A stretch of 64,000 bases of DNA from Ypsolopha sequella. Taxonomy: Eukaryota; Arthropoda; Insecta; Lepidoptera; Ypsolophidae. Position 1 is the stretch's first letter. Every line of letters begins with the position of its first letter. Made by a program: the position numbers and the translations under genes. The notes under the pieces are model-generated. The model worked only from the letters and a program-made list of their open reading frames with translations. It did not search any database and was not told the origin of the DNA. This document shows, in pieces, positions 1-10,800 of this stretch. The stretch spans positions 18,426,339 through 18,490,338 of the forward strand of contig OW204011.1 of assembly GCA_934047225.1 (NCBI GenBank), read 5' to 3'.

Positions 1-2058
1 TTCGAAAATACGTTTAAGATGCAAAAACTTTCTAACAAAAGTAAAATCACCTTCAGTGACTGGGCGACTCCAGGTATTTACAAAAGCAGAAATCATTTAT
101 ACGAATTATACGACATAAAGTCCTACAATAATAATGTTAAATTTACTGAATTCATGAAAAATTACTCACGCATCTTTAAATTGGTGTGTTTAAAAGCAAA
201 AAGTATCTACTTAAATAAAAAACTTAAAAGGTCCGATAACAAAGTAAAACCAGTATGGAACATCATAAATACTGAAACTGGGAAAAGTAAGAAACGTGAT
301 AACGAGCTTAAGTTAAGTATTAACAATGAAGTCGTTACGGGAGATAAAGAGGTTGCGAATGCCTTTGAACAATTCTTTACTGAAATTCCGTCCTTAACAA
401 CTAAAGATTTAAATTCAAGCCCTGGGCTTGCGCAGGATCTTCTAATAGATAACGTACCTCAGTGTCTTTCTGTATTTGCTTTTAAACATATTAATTCATT
501 AACTGTAATTAAAGCATTTAAATCGCTTAGCTTGAAAAAAACCGAGGACTTATGGGGCCTATCTGTGAAAGTTATAAGTTCTGTTATTGATTTAATAGCT
601 CCTTATTTGGCATTAATTTTTAATAAATGTGTAGATGATGGTATCTTTCCTGACTTAATGAAGTTTAGTAAATTAATCCCCCTTTTTAAATCAGGCGACA
701 ACGGTGACCCATCAAACTATAGACCTGTGTCAGTTTTACCGGTTTTGAGTAAGGTTTTTGAAAAAATAGTTTTTAATCAATTGTTATTTCATTTTAATTT
801 AAATAAGTTGCTTCACTGTGAACAATACGGATTCACTAGAGGGAGGTCAACCACAGATGCAGGAGTTGCTTTAGTTAAGCACATTTTTGATGCTTGGGAA
901 GAAAAGCAGGATGCATTTGGTGTATTTTGTGACCTCTCGAAAGCCTTCGACTGCGTTAATCATGAAACACTCTTATGTAAATTGGATCACTACGGAGTGA
1001 GGGGCAAATCTTTGGCGTTAATGAAGTCGTATCTTAGTGATCGTATTCAAAAGGTAGACATTAATGGGGTAAAATCATGTGGAGCATTAGTTAAAATGGG
1101 TGTCCCGCAGGGTTCCATATTGGGGCCCTTGCTGTTTTTAATTTACATAAATGACCTTCCCTATTTAATTAAAGACTTAACTAAGATAGTACTATTCGCA
1201 GACGACACGTCACTTATTTTTAAAGTTAATAGACGTAAAGATATCCTTGACGACGCGAATACAACTTTATCACTGGTGCTTGATTGGTTTACTGTAAATA
1301 ATTTAGTTTTAAACGCAAAAAAGACAAAATGTATAAAATTCACGTTACCAAATGTTATTCAAGTGGATTGTAATTTGCTTTTGCAGGGGTCCAAGCTGGA
1401 GTTAGTTAACGAAACTAAGTTTTTGGGCATTACGGTTGACTCTCGTCTTCAGTGGGGTCCCCACATAGAAGCCCTATGTGGTAGACTTAGTTCGGCCGCA
1501 TACGCTGTTAGACGCATAAGGCAAATTACTGATGTAGATACTGCTAGACTAGTCTATTTTAGTTACTTTCACAGCATTATGTCATACGGCATGCTGTTAT
1601 GGGGTAGAGCCGCGGATACAGACGCAGTCTTTGTTTTGCAGAAGAGAGCAATTCGGGCTATTTATAATATGAAGCACCGGGATTCATTAAGAGAAAAGTT
1701 CAAAGAAATTAATATACTAACTGTTTCTTGTGAATATATTTACCAGGTCCTTAGATATGTTCGAAAAAATGTTGAGTCTCTCCCGAGGCTTGGTGAGCAA
1801 CATTGTAAGGAAACCAGAAATAAGTATAAACTGGCTTTTCCAAAAGTCAGACTCGCCAAAGTGAGTACCTCTTTCGTAGGACATGGTATAAGATTTTACA
1901 ATAAACTTCCAAAAGAGGTCCTTACTTTGTCAGAGAATAAGTTTAAACAGTATATTAAGCAGGGCCTACTGAAAAAGGCATATTATAAAATAAATGAATA
2001 TTTGGATGATGGTGAAGCATGGTGTTATAGTGATACTGATTTTGATGATAGTAGGTAA
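1..2058 (+). CDS. LINE ORF2, partial: reverse transcriptase (CR1-A)
   Basis: The frame is open from base 1 to a stop at 2,056-2,058, so the true start lies outside the window. The product is the linker and reverse transcriptase of ORF2; the upstream endonuclease domain is not in view. RT blocks are visible in order: [34 protein letters not shown] and FADDTSLIF, the last carrying the catalytic Asp pair. The enzyme would copy the element's RNA at a nicked chromosomal target. No stop or frameshift interrupts the visible part, unlike copies 2 and 3. Whether the whole element is intact cannot be judged because its 5' part is missing. Confidence 0.92.
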   Translation, partial: FENTFKMQKLSNKSKITFSDWATPGIYKSRNHLYELYDIKSYNNNVKFTEFMKNYSRIFKLVCLKAKSIYLNKKLKRSDNKVKPVWNIINTETGKSKKRDNELKLSINNEVVTGDKEVANAFEQFFTEIPSLTTKDLNSSPGLAQDLLIDNVPQCLSVFAFKHINSLTVIKAFKSLSLKKTEDLWGLSVKVISSVIDLIAPYLALIFNKCVDDGIFPDLMKFSKLIPLFKSGDNGDPSNYRPVSVLPVLSKVFEKIVFNQLLFHFNLNKLLHCEQYGFTRGRSTTDAGVALVKHIFDAWEEKQDAFGVFCDLSKAFDCVNHETLLCKLDHYGVRGKSLALMKSYLSDRIQKVDINGVKSCGALVKMGVPQGSILGPLLFLIYINDLPYLIKDLTKIVLFADDTSLIFKVNRRKDILDDANTTLSLVLDWFTVNNLVLNAKKTKCIKFTLPNVIQVDCNLLLQGSKLELVNETKFLGITVDSRLQWGPHIEALCGRLSSAAYAVRRIRQITDVDTARLVYFSYFHSIMSYGMLLWGRAADTDAVFVLQKRAIRAIYNMKHRDSLREKFKEINILTVSCEYIYQVLRYVRKNVESLPRLGEQHCKETRNKYKLAFPKVRLAKVSTSFVGHGIRFYNKLPKEVLTLSENKFKQYIKQGLLKKAYYKINEYLDDGEAWCYSDTDFDDSR

Positions 2059-2691
2059 TAATTTAATTAATTAATATAATTTCCTAACTTTTGATTCCTC
2101 TTAAGAGTAAACATTAATTAATTACAGACTGTAAAAGGAAATAGACTATATGAGACAGGTAGGCAAAGATATATATGTTTTTCTTTTTTCATGAACCTGA
2201 ATTCCTGCTGTCTTGTATTTTCTTATCCCTTGGTTAAAGTAGATATAAGTAATTCAATGTATAGTTTAAGTTTATGTTAAAAAAAAAAACACATGATCTT
2301 GCCAAGTTTCTTGCCCGTTCTTCTTAGCAAGACTAATCGAATGGGCGGAGGTAGGCATGTATTTATATACGTAACCTATTACTATGTAGTATATAGGATG
2401 GGATTTGGTCGGCCGCCTGGATTCGTGCTGGGGGCTCGGTTGGTGATCATTGAACCTTGTTCCTGGTCCCTGGCCGGGTCTCCGGTATGGGTTCGGGCGG
2501 TTGATTGGATTTCACCTTGTATAATAATATTTTACCTATAATTTTAATTGTATATATATTGCTACATAAATTAAATAAACATTTAATCTAAGTAGTTCAT
2601 GTACATTTATTATTTTATTACATATATTTTTATAAGATTAAAATTTGACTTGTGAAACGTGTATTATATATACCTACTTTGCAAAATAAAC

Positions 2692-2716
2692 TTTTTGAAT
2701 TTTGAATTTTGAATTT
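2692..2716 (+). repeat. CR1-A 3' tail repeat (TTTTGAA)n
   Basis: About three TTTTGAA units end the element. Copy 2 ends with TTTGAA units (46,602-46,628, minus strand) and copy 3 with a degraded version. Short 3' tandem repeats are a hallmark of CR1-group LINEs. The unit differs between copies by one T. Confidence 0.8.
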
Positions 2717-3405
2717 TATGGCTGATTTTTCAGGCACAAAAATGCAATTACCTTTATCACTAGTGATTTGCTTCAGTTTCTGTATTTGTCTTTGAGTACT
2801 CATATTACCTATAATTAATTCTATGCTCTCTGCTGGACGTTTGAGGATTTCCACTACTTTTGGTTGATCAGACCTTGGAGTAGCGGGAATCTCAGGAGTC
2901 ATGGCAGTGCTGTCACTACGCAACTTACGAGCTTTTGCTCTGGTGATGACTGATACTACATGTTCGTGCATGTTCTTTAAATCGGTGGAAGTTAAAGTAA
3001 TATGGCTCAATGCATCTGCAGCTGCGTTTTGCCGTCCCGGACCATAACTTATTTCAAAATCATACTCCTCTAGATAGAGTCTGAATTAAGTAAGTCGACT
3101 TGAAGGATCAGTCATGTTAAATAAGTAAATCAACGGCTTATGATCCGTTTTAATATTGAAGTTTTTGCCATATAAATAAGGCCTAAAATGTCTTACAGAC
3201 CAAACAATAGCAAGTAATTCAAGCTCAATTACTGGATAACGTGTTTCGGCGGGCTTAAGACTACGGCTCGCATACGCTACTACCTTGCCATTGCTATTTG
3301 AAAGTACTGCGCCTAACCCAAGTTTTGAGGCGTCCGTCTGTAGAGTAAACGTATTTCTATCAGAAAAATCTGGATAATCTAGTACTTTCGGGCTAATGAG
3401 CGTTT

Positions 3406-3924
3406 ATGCCTTATATCAAAGGTATTACGGATAAGATTGGAACAGCATTAAATAAATACTTCATTAAGACTGTATATACTCCGTTATCCAAAGTGGCAAG
3501 CCATTTACGCACACCAAAGGATGTGATTCCTTTTCAAAATCCAGGTGTCTATAAGATAAAATGCAGCTGTGGAAGTTCCTACATTGGCCAAACAAAACGT
3601 AGCGTACAGGAAAGGGTCAAGGAACACATAGCAGCTGTGAAAAACCGGCAGATGTACAAATCAGCGATAGCAGAACATCTTTTAGAATCCGGGACCAACC
3701 ACTGGATAGAACTGCATAACCCGAAAATTCTCTCCACCGATCGTCATTACTACCCTAGAATTGTGCGTGAAGCGATTGAAATCAAGAAACATCCAAATAA
3801 TTTCAATAGGGAAGATGGTTTCAAATTGTCTCCCACATGGAGTCCAGTCATCGGGAAATTTAAATCGCGGGTTTCTTCTCTTAGTGCATCTCCGGATACT
3901 GTGAGTGTTGTGTGCCGTGCGTGA
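3406..3924 (+). pseudogene. GIY-YIG endonuclease end of a Penelope-like polyprotein
   Basis: An open frame of about 170 codons carries a GIY-YIG domain at roughly residues 45-85. Its core reads [10 protein letters not shown] then YIGQTKRS, followed by an Arg-rich helix and EH. In Penelope-like elements this C-terminal domain nicks the target for reverse transcription. The CxC just before YIG is typical of the family. The frame enters directly from the truncation point, so there is no genuine start codon and no RT domain. The nuclease fold itself looks complete, but this is a remnant. Confidence 0.85.
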
Positions 3925-4043
3925 ATAAGATAACAATTAATTTTAAAGACTAAAGTGTTTTTGCGGGTACAAGGAAAATACTTCGGTCGTCACCTGCATC
4001 TCATCACTGCGCCTCGCCATACTTGCCAGTTTCCCGTAGACCA

Positions 4044-4067
4044 CGAGACATGCAACTGTCTCGAAAC
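4044..4067 (+). other. Hairpin plus GAAAC, possible decayed hammerhead ribozyme
   Basis: CGAGACA and TGTCTCG form a 7-bp stem around a 6-base loop, followed directly by AAAC, so GAAAC follows the stem as in the hammerhead core. Hammerhead ribozymes are known in Penelope-like elements. The upstream CUGANGA half of the core is not recognisable here, so any ribozyme is probably dead. Confidence 0.35.
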
Positions 4068-5379
4068 GTCGGGCGTCCCCCTTTTCGTAAAAAGGTAAAA
4101 ATTGATCGCGGTAGACCCGATTATATATATTATAATAATGAGTGTCTGTTTAAGCTTTTGGAAAGCGCTCTCACATTGATCCGTCCATGCAAACGCTACA
4201 TCTTACATAATGCATTCAGAGAATGGGCTATCTCTGCGAACTTTGGTATAAAACGCCTATAATAATTTGCAAATGCTACAAATCTTTTGACATCGTCAGT
4301 GTTCTGTGGAGTAGGGTAGTTTTGTAAGGATTCTACTTAAGTTGGGTTGGAGAAAATCCCTTCTGAAGTTATCTTATGACCTAAATAAACGATTTCCTTA
4401 CACAAAAACTCACATTTTAGAGGATTTAATTTCAAGTTAACTTCACGTAAGCGCTATAAAATAGTCATTAGGTTTTTATTGTGCGTTTCTAGGCAATTTC
4501 CGACTATTATACAATCGTATAGGTAAATAAAACAAGCTTTATAGTTTAAACCAGACATCGCAATCGTCATCAGACGAGAAAATGCACTCGGAGATGTCTT
4601 TAAACCCATCGGACATCGCTTCATTTGGTATTGTTTATCCGTCGTAAATGCTGTATACTTCCTAGATTGCTCTTCAAGAGATAATTGATAGTAACTTTGA
4701 CTGAGATCTAGCTTTGAGAAGTAGATGCTATTCGATAATGAGTCTAAAATATCTGTAATATTGGGTAAAGGGAATTTATCGTCTTGTATTCTGTTGTTGA
4801 GTTGACGATAATCAACGACAAGTCTCCATTTTTTATCTCCTGACTTATCAGTCTTTTTAGGAACTAAAAGTACAGGGCTTGACCATTCAGAAGTGGTCTT
4901 CTCAATAATGTCATTCCTAAGCATTTCATCAATCTGCCTTTGAACTTCTCCTTTCATTGCATTTGGCAATCTATAAGGCTTCACGTACACTGAGGACGTA
5001 TTATCTTTCAATTTAATAGAATGTTTAATTAAATTAGTTGTGGAGAGCGTATCTCCTGGTAAATGAAAAACGTCGGCGTATTTGGCACACACGTTTTCAA
5101 TGCTCTTTTGCTCTTCTTTATTTAAATAGTTTATTTAAATCAAATTATCATATTACAGTGTTTGATTGTACATGATTACTGAAAAACAAGTTACATAAAA
5201 CAAGTTGCCAGTAAGTACGTCTGTGCCCGAACTAGGTGCTAGAGTACTCTAGACCGGTGTTTCAGGCAGCAGCGCTCTTCCAATATTCAGAAACTTATGA
5301 TAGTTTTATTGAGTGAGACAAGTAAAATTATATAGTGTAAAATAAAATAAACTAAAGTAAATATGTGAAGGGTGTTCCT

Positions 5380-5475
5380 CTCTGTGTGTGTAGGTGTAGA
5401 GTGTATATGTGTGAGTGTGAGAGGGTGTGTCAATGTGTATGTATGAAAGATAAAATAATAATAATAATAATAATA
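5380..5475 (+). repeat. GT-rich and (TAA)n microsatellites in the Jockey-A 3' UTR
   Basis: A GTGTG-rich stretch (about 5,383-5,442) is followed by an AATAAT run (about 5,452-5,475). Both lie in the 3' untranslated part of Jockey-A, downstream of its RT stop, and have no coding role. Confidence 0.75.
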
Positions 5476-5556
5476 GTTAAGAGTTACATAATAATAAAAT
5501 AATAAACTTGAACTTAAATCATGACTGAAAAGTGATTTTGTTTGAAGCTTTTGGGT

Positions 5557-7141
5557 TTATATATTTAATAAATCTTCTGTTTCACTGTAATTTAGTTCTT
5601 CAAGCCATTCAATGACAGTTCCTTTACATTGTGTTCTATTTAGTGGGTATATATTAATTATTTTATTTATTTTATTGTAAAGATATGGTCCGAGGAATGG
5701 AAGGTATTTACCTATTAACGTAAGCGTGTTTAAACGTCGGTATAGTACAAACTCTATCATTACGTCGACGGGTTAGAAGAGAAGGATCGTATATGGTATG
5801 AGAGTGTTGCTTAAGGATAGTATACAGAATAAAGAGTTGACGTACGGAGAGTACATTACACGAATGTAGTAGAATATCTGTAGGAAAGAGTTTTGGGCGA
5901 AAGGTGCTGACTTTGAGAATGGCTCTCTGTGCTCTTTCTAGTATTATTAATCTACTTTTTGGAGCTCCTCCCCATGAAGTGATGCAGTAAGTCAGTATTG
6001 ATTGGCAAAGAGAAAGATAAACCTGTTTTATAATTTTATTGTTTGCAACATGACGAAGGTTTTTAAAAATATGAATTAGCTTCCTTACCCTGGCGGAGAC
6101 TAATTCTATATGCGAGGCGAAACTAAGAGTGTTATCCAAAACTATTCCTAAATATTTAATATAATTCGTTTTTTCTAAAGGTGGGCATGTGCAGTTTTGA
6201 GGTTTTGTATCGGTACAAAAATGAGCAATTATTTTGTTTCGTTGTTTTATTTCAAAATTTCGCATACTAAAGGTTATATATTTAGTTTTCTTGGAGTTCA
6301 GGGTCAGAGAATTTGTGCGGAGCCAAGTGGTTACCTCATCAAAACCGTCCTGTGCAGCATTATAAGTATCCTCCCATGTACTTTTTGAAAAGAGAATAGC
6401 TGTGTCATCGGCATATGAGACAATTTTTCCATGGGCAGGATTAAGATCACAGAGGTCATTTATGTATATGAGAAATAGAGTGGGGCCTAGAATGCTGCCT
6501 TGCGGGACACCAAAAGTAATTGGTAAATCGGAGCTCATGTGATTATCAATTTTGACACATTGATATCGTTCACTGACATAATCCTGCAGTAGCTTAAGTT
6601 GGTTACCTCTTATGCCAATATTTTCCAGCTTGCTGACAAGAGTAGGAAGAGACACCGTATCGAAGGCCTTTGCAAGGTCTAAGAAAATGCCAATAGTTTT
6701 TGATCCCTTATCTAGATTCTCAACAACATAGCTAGTGAGCTCATGTACTGCATCATCAGTACTTCGTCCAGTGCGAAAACCGAATTGAGAATCTGATAAA
6801 AGGTTGTTTGACTCTAGGTATTTAATAAGGCGGGAGTTTATTATGCGTTCTAGGAGTTTTGAGATAGAAGGAAGGATAGAGATTGGCCTATAATTGTCAA
6901 CGAAATTCTTGTCTCCGGTCTTATGTATAGGAAGTATAACTGATTTTTTTAACACTTTGGGGAAGGTACCTGAATTTAAGCATAATTGAAAGATATATGT
7001 AAGAGGTGGAACTATAATATTTTTATACGATTTTAATATTTTGTTTGAGATTTTATCCCATCCTACAGCAGAATCAATTTTTAGTCCAATTATAAGTTTT
7101 TCTAATTCCCCTTCATCTATGTTTAATATGTTCAGTACAGG
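5557..7141 (-). pseudogene. Jockey-A reverse transcriptase
   Basis: The frame reads from the BEL-A insertion point through RT blocks [34 protein letters not shown] and SYADDTAILF, then a thumb region. The main frame stops at 5,708. The natural C-terminus continues in another frame to 5,557, so one frameshift lies near 5,755. The N-terminal part of ORF2 is at 12,945-13,378 beyond the nested BEL element. The catalytic Asp pair is present, but the frameshift and the nested insertion make it non-functional. A 188-bp piece of the same family recurs at 13,810-13,997. Confidence 0.88.
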
Positions 7142-7838
7142 TGTACCGAACGTGCACCGGTTCCAGCAAAGTCCGGCAGTTGTGTGTGCGAGAGGAAGCA
7201 GGCGAGGTAGGGGCTAATAAGAGAAACGAGAATTCGAACTTTGCGATAGCCCCGTCCACACCGATCAGTCGACTCGTTGCTGCTCGATGCTCGCAGCGAG
7301 AGAGAGAGAGAGAGAGAGACGCTCTCAGATCCTTTCAGTCCCACGCCACCGCTTTTTCTTGTCTCGTTCTTCGAAGCCCGCCGTCCAGGTTGGAGCTTCT
7401 ACTGCAGTGGAGTGAAGAGAGGCCTCTGGTGTCTTCGGATGTCTTCAGAAGTCTTCTTGTTTCGGCGAGCGGTAGCGGACTGATTTTTTGCCGATTTGAG
7501 CGTATTTATATCCTAATATCTAGGCTGTCAGATAGCGCTAGTTGCCACGATTCCTATGTGTCGACCAATCGTTGTGGGGGATAGTCTATCCTTTATTTAT
7601 AATGGACTGTATTCTTATGTAATTATTATGTAGTTATTATGTAACATTATGTATTATTATCAGCTATGTTTAGCTTTTTGGGCCGCTATCCAAGTATTTA
7701 TTTATTTGCGACCCAAATGAAACCATATACACCAAATCATATTTATTTATCTTATAGCTACTTATTTACATGATAGCTACCTATTTACATATTATCTTGT
7801 AGTTATCTTATGTATCTATCTAATCGGCGTCGTGTACA
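7142..7838 (-). repeat. BEL-A 3' LTR
   Basis: This 697-bp LTR runs from TGTACCGAAC to GTCGTGTACA on the plus strand. Its inner 322 bp repeat at 12,623-12,944. A (GA)n run lies near 7,300-7,319. The pol stop codon falls 19 bp inside it. Confidence 0.85.
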
Positions 7839-10800
7839 TTCTCCCGCCGTGAAGTAGTTGCTTCATTACCCGTGGGTAGCACGACGAGCTTCTTTACTGG
7901 CCGCCGCAGGATGCCCTTCGTAGTGCGGATGTCAGCTGTTCTCGTGATGCCGTCCGGGCCGGGGAAGATCTTGACTACGACGCCTCGAAGCCATGTGTTG
8001 CGTGGGAGAGTAGCGTCGACTATGATGACTAAATCTCCGACATTGATGGCTTCTCCTCTGCCGTATGGCTCCCGCCGGTGTTGAAGTGTCGGGAGGTACT
8101 CGCGCAACCAGCGCGCCCAGAATTGATCAGCGAGGCGTTGGCTGGTTCTCCACATCTTCTTCAAGCTGAAGTCGGAGTCGTCGAAGACGCCTGGCTGTGG
8201 TACTCGGGAAGGTCCACCGAGTAAGAAGTGGTTTGGAGTCAGCGCCCCCTGGCGGTCATCAGTCGAGACATGGGTGAGAGGCCTGCTGTTGACGGTATCT
8301 TCTACTTCAGCCAGCAGGGTGGATAGGACTTCTTCTCTCGGGTGTTGCTCATGTAGTACGACTCTAAGGGCGGTCTTCACGCTGCGGACCAGTCGTTCCC
8401 ACGCTCCAGCCATGAATGGTGAGAGAGGTGGCAAGAAGCGCCATCGGATGAGGGCGTTGGCGGCTGCTGATGTTAGTTGATGTTCATCCAAGGCCTGGCG
8501 GAGTTCGGCGTCGCTTCCTCGCAGGTTGGCTCCGTTGTCGCTCCAGATTTCTGTTGGTCGGCCGCGGCGCGCCATCATACGACGAAGTGCCATGATGCAT
8601 GAGTCTGTGGTCATGGACTCTGTGATTTCTAGGTGGACTGCTCGTGTGGTGAGACATGTGAATAGGGCCACATATCTTTTCTGGTGCTGACGGCCCACGG
8701 TGACTGAGAGTGGGCCGAAGAAGTCCAAACCAGTGAAGGAGAAGGGCCGCTGATGATGTGCTAGTCGGCAGCTTGGCAGGTCCCCAGTAGGCGGCGACGT
8801 TGGCTTTGCTCTTCGGAGTCGGCAGGGCTGGCAGTTGCGGAGTACGCCCCGGACAGTGGGGCGCAGTCGGAGCACCCAGAGTTGTTGTCGAACTTCATTT
8901 GCTACGGTCTCGACCCCGCCGTGGTGTAGCTCTCGGTGCACCCAGTCTATGAGTAACCGGGTGTATGGATGGCTGCCGTCGACGATAGGTGGCGCGCGCT
9001 GCTCTGCTGTGACGTCATCTGCGGCGTCTATACGTGACTTGACGCGCATGATTCCCTCCTCGTCCAGGTAGACAGAGAGGTTTTTGATGCGACTCTCGGG
9101 AGCAATGGGGCTCCCGCCGGTGACACAGGCGAGCTCGTCCGGGAACGCCTGTTGCTGCAGCGCGCGGATCCACAGCTTCTGGGCTTCCATCAAGGTGTCT
9201 GCTTCAAGTGGGGTGAAGCGGTCGGCTGCTGCGGCGGGCGCCCTCGTGGTGGCGCGGGGCTTCGTCGTCTTTCTCGCCGTCGTCCAGGTCGGGTCCGCTT
9301 CTGGGTTCTTCGTCGTCCTCTTGCGCTTGGCAGCAGCGCATTTGACTCTGTGAAGTAGCTGAATGAATTGTAAAACCCTCCCCGTTACCCTTATTAATCG
9401 AAGCCACGATGAGTAGCGCGTTGGATCAGGTAGCGCCGCTTGCAATTCTGTCGTCCTCTTCATTGTGGCTATCTTCTCTTCTCCTGTGATTGTAGGAGTG
9501 ATGACGGGTTCTGCTGGCCAGGAGTCTTCGTTGTTGTACAGGAACGTCGGTCCTCTGAACCATCGATGTGTGTTGTCGAAGCCCACAGGAGTGTCGCGTG
9601 TGGCATCATCTGCAACATTGTCTCTGGAGGGCACCCAGTACCACTCGTTTACCTTAGAGGCCTCCTCTATTTCGGCGACTCGAAACGCGACAAACTGTTT
9701 GAAGACGCGTGGTCCCGCTCGTAGCCAGCATAAGACTGTTTTGCTGTCAGTCCAGAAGAATCGTTTGGTCGGCCGCTCGTCGTGTTCTTGTTGGACGGTG
9801 TTTGCGAGGCGGCAGCCCAGTACAGCACTCTGTAACTCCAACCGAGGAATAGAAGTGGTCTTGAGTGGTGAGACCCGACCTTTGGCAGCTGCGAGACTTA
9901 CTTGTATGGATCCGTCGCTCATCTTTGTACGCCAGTATACAGCGGCGGCGTATGTTCTCTCGCTGGCGTCGACGAAAGTGTGTAGTTCTCTGTCGACTGC
10001 TCCCTCGTGTCCTGGGTAGCAGCGAGGTAGTGCTATACTACCCAGACTGCGTAGATCATGAAGCCAGCTGTACCATCTCTCTGCGAGGTCCGTTGGTAGC
10101 TGCTCGTCCCATCCAACTCCCAGGCGCCATGTCTCCTGAAGTATGTGCTTCGCTTGGATCGTTACCGGTGTAGCAAAGCCTAGTGGATCGAATAGAGACA
10201 TTGCCGTTCGTAGAGTCTCCCGCTTGGTCGGTACCTTGTCTCCGCTGATGATGGCAGGCGCCACACGCGCCATGTTGAGATTGAATCCTAGAGTGTCTGC
10301 GCGTGGTCGCCATACCAGACCCAGGATCTTCTCGCTCCCGCCGGTATCTAGGTCCTTGCTTACCTCTCCTGGTGTAGCCGTGAGGTGTTGGATGGCGGCA
10401 GGTTCGTTGCTTGTCCACTTTTGTAGTTCGAAGTGGCCTCTGCGGTGGATGGTGTCCACTTCCTTGGTGATCCTCTTTGCTTCCTCTACTGTGCTGAAGG
10501 ATTGTAGATAATCATCCATATAGTGATTACGAATTATAGCATCTGTTGCTTGTGGATGTAAATGCCTGAATTCTTCAGCATTTTTGTTCTTCACGAAGAT
10601 TGCACTCGCCGGTGAGGAGGTGGCTCCGAAGATGACTGACTTCATACGGTACTCACAAGGTTTTGAAATTCGATCTGCGCCTCTCCATAGGAATCGAAGT
10701 GCATCTCTGTCTTCCTCTCGAATTCCGATGCGTAAGAACATATCCTTTATATCTGCGGTGACTGCTATCTGATGCTGGCGGAAGCGCATGAGCACGCCGG

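Larger units (their letters stand above)
1..2716 (+). mobile_element. CR1-A copy 1: 3' part of a CR1-type LINE
   Basis: This is the 3' half of a CR1-like non-LTR retrotransposon that starts beyond the left window edge. It holds most of ORF2, a 3' UTR of about 630 bp and a terminal tandem repeat of TTTTGAA. Two more copies lie at 26,530-28,930 (plus) and 46,602-50,757 (minus). CR1 elements typically end in short tandem repeats rather than poly(A), which fits. Copy 2 also keeps part of an esterase-type ORF1, supporting CR1. The 3' UTR contains a GC-rich block near 2,398-2,515 shared by all copies. The end abuts Gypsy-2 pol sequence at 2,717, so the element inserted into that Gypsy copy. Confidence 0.9.
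3401..4135 (+). mobile_element. Penelope-like element fragment
   Basis: A 735-bp insert sits in Gypsy-2 pol, flanked by TAATGAG at 3,394-3,400 and 4,136-4,142, which reads as a target-site duplication. It contains the 3' end of a Penelope-like ORF with a GIY-YIG nuclease, then about 210 bp of 3' sequence with a stable hairpin followed by GAAAC. The RT part is absent, consistent with 5' truncation. Comparison with Gypsy-1, which lacks the insert, fixes both ends. Confidence 0.85.
2717..5128 (-). pseudogene. Gypsy-2 pol fragment: RT and RNase H
   Basis: This corresponds to about 39,471-41,140 of Gypsy-1, with the Penelope-like fragment at 3,401-4,135 removed. The reverse transcriptase part (4,454-5,128) retains the palm sequence, but the catalytic YLDD of Gypsy-1 reads YLYD here, an Asp-to-Tyr change that should abolish polymerase activity. 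A GAG-to-TAG change follows at about 4,456. Single-base changes near 3,085 and elsewhere break the RNase H frame. The 5' boundary at 5,128 is the Jockey-A insertion point; the same gene resumes at 13,379. Confidence 0.88.

Noticed and set aside
7141..7584. An open plus-strand stretch of about 147 codons
   Set aside because: It lies entirely in the BEL-A 3' LTR and has GA-repeat-driven composition; no domain.
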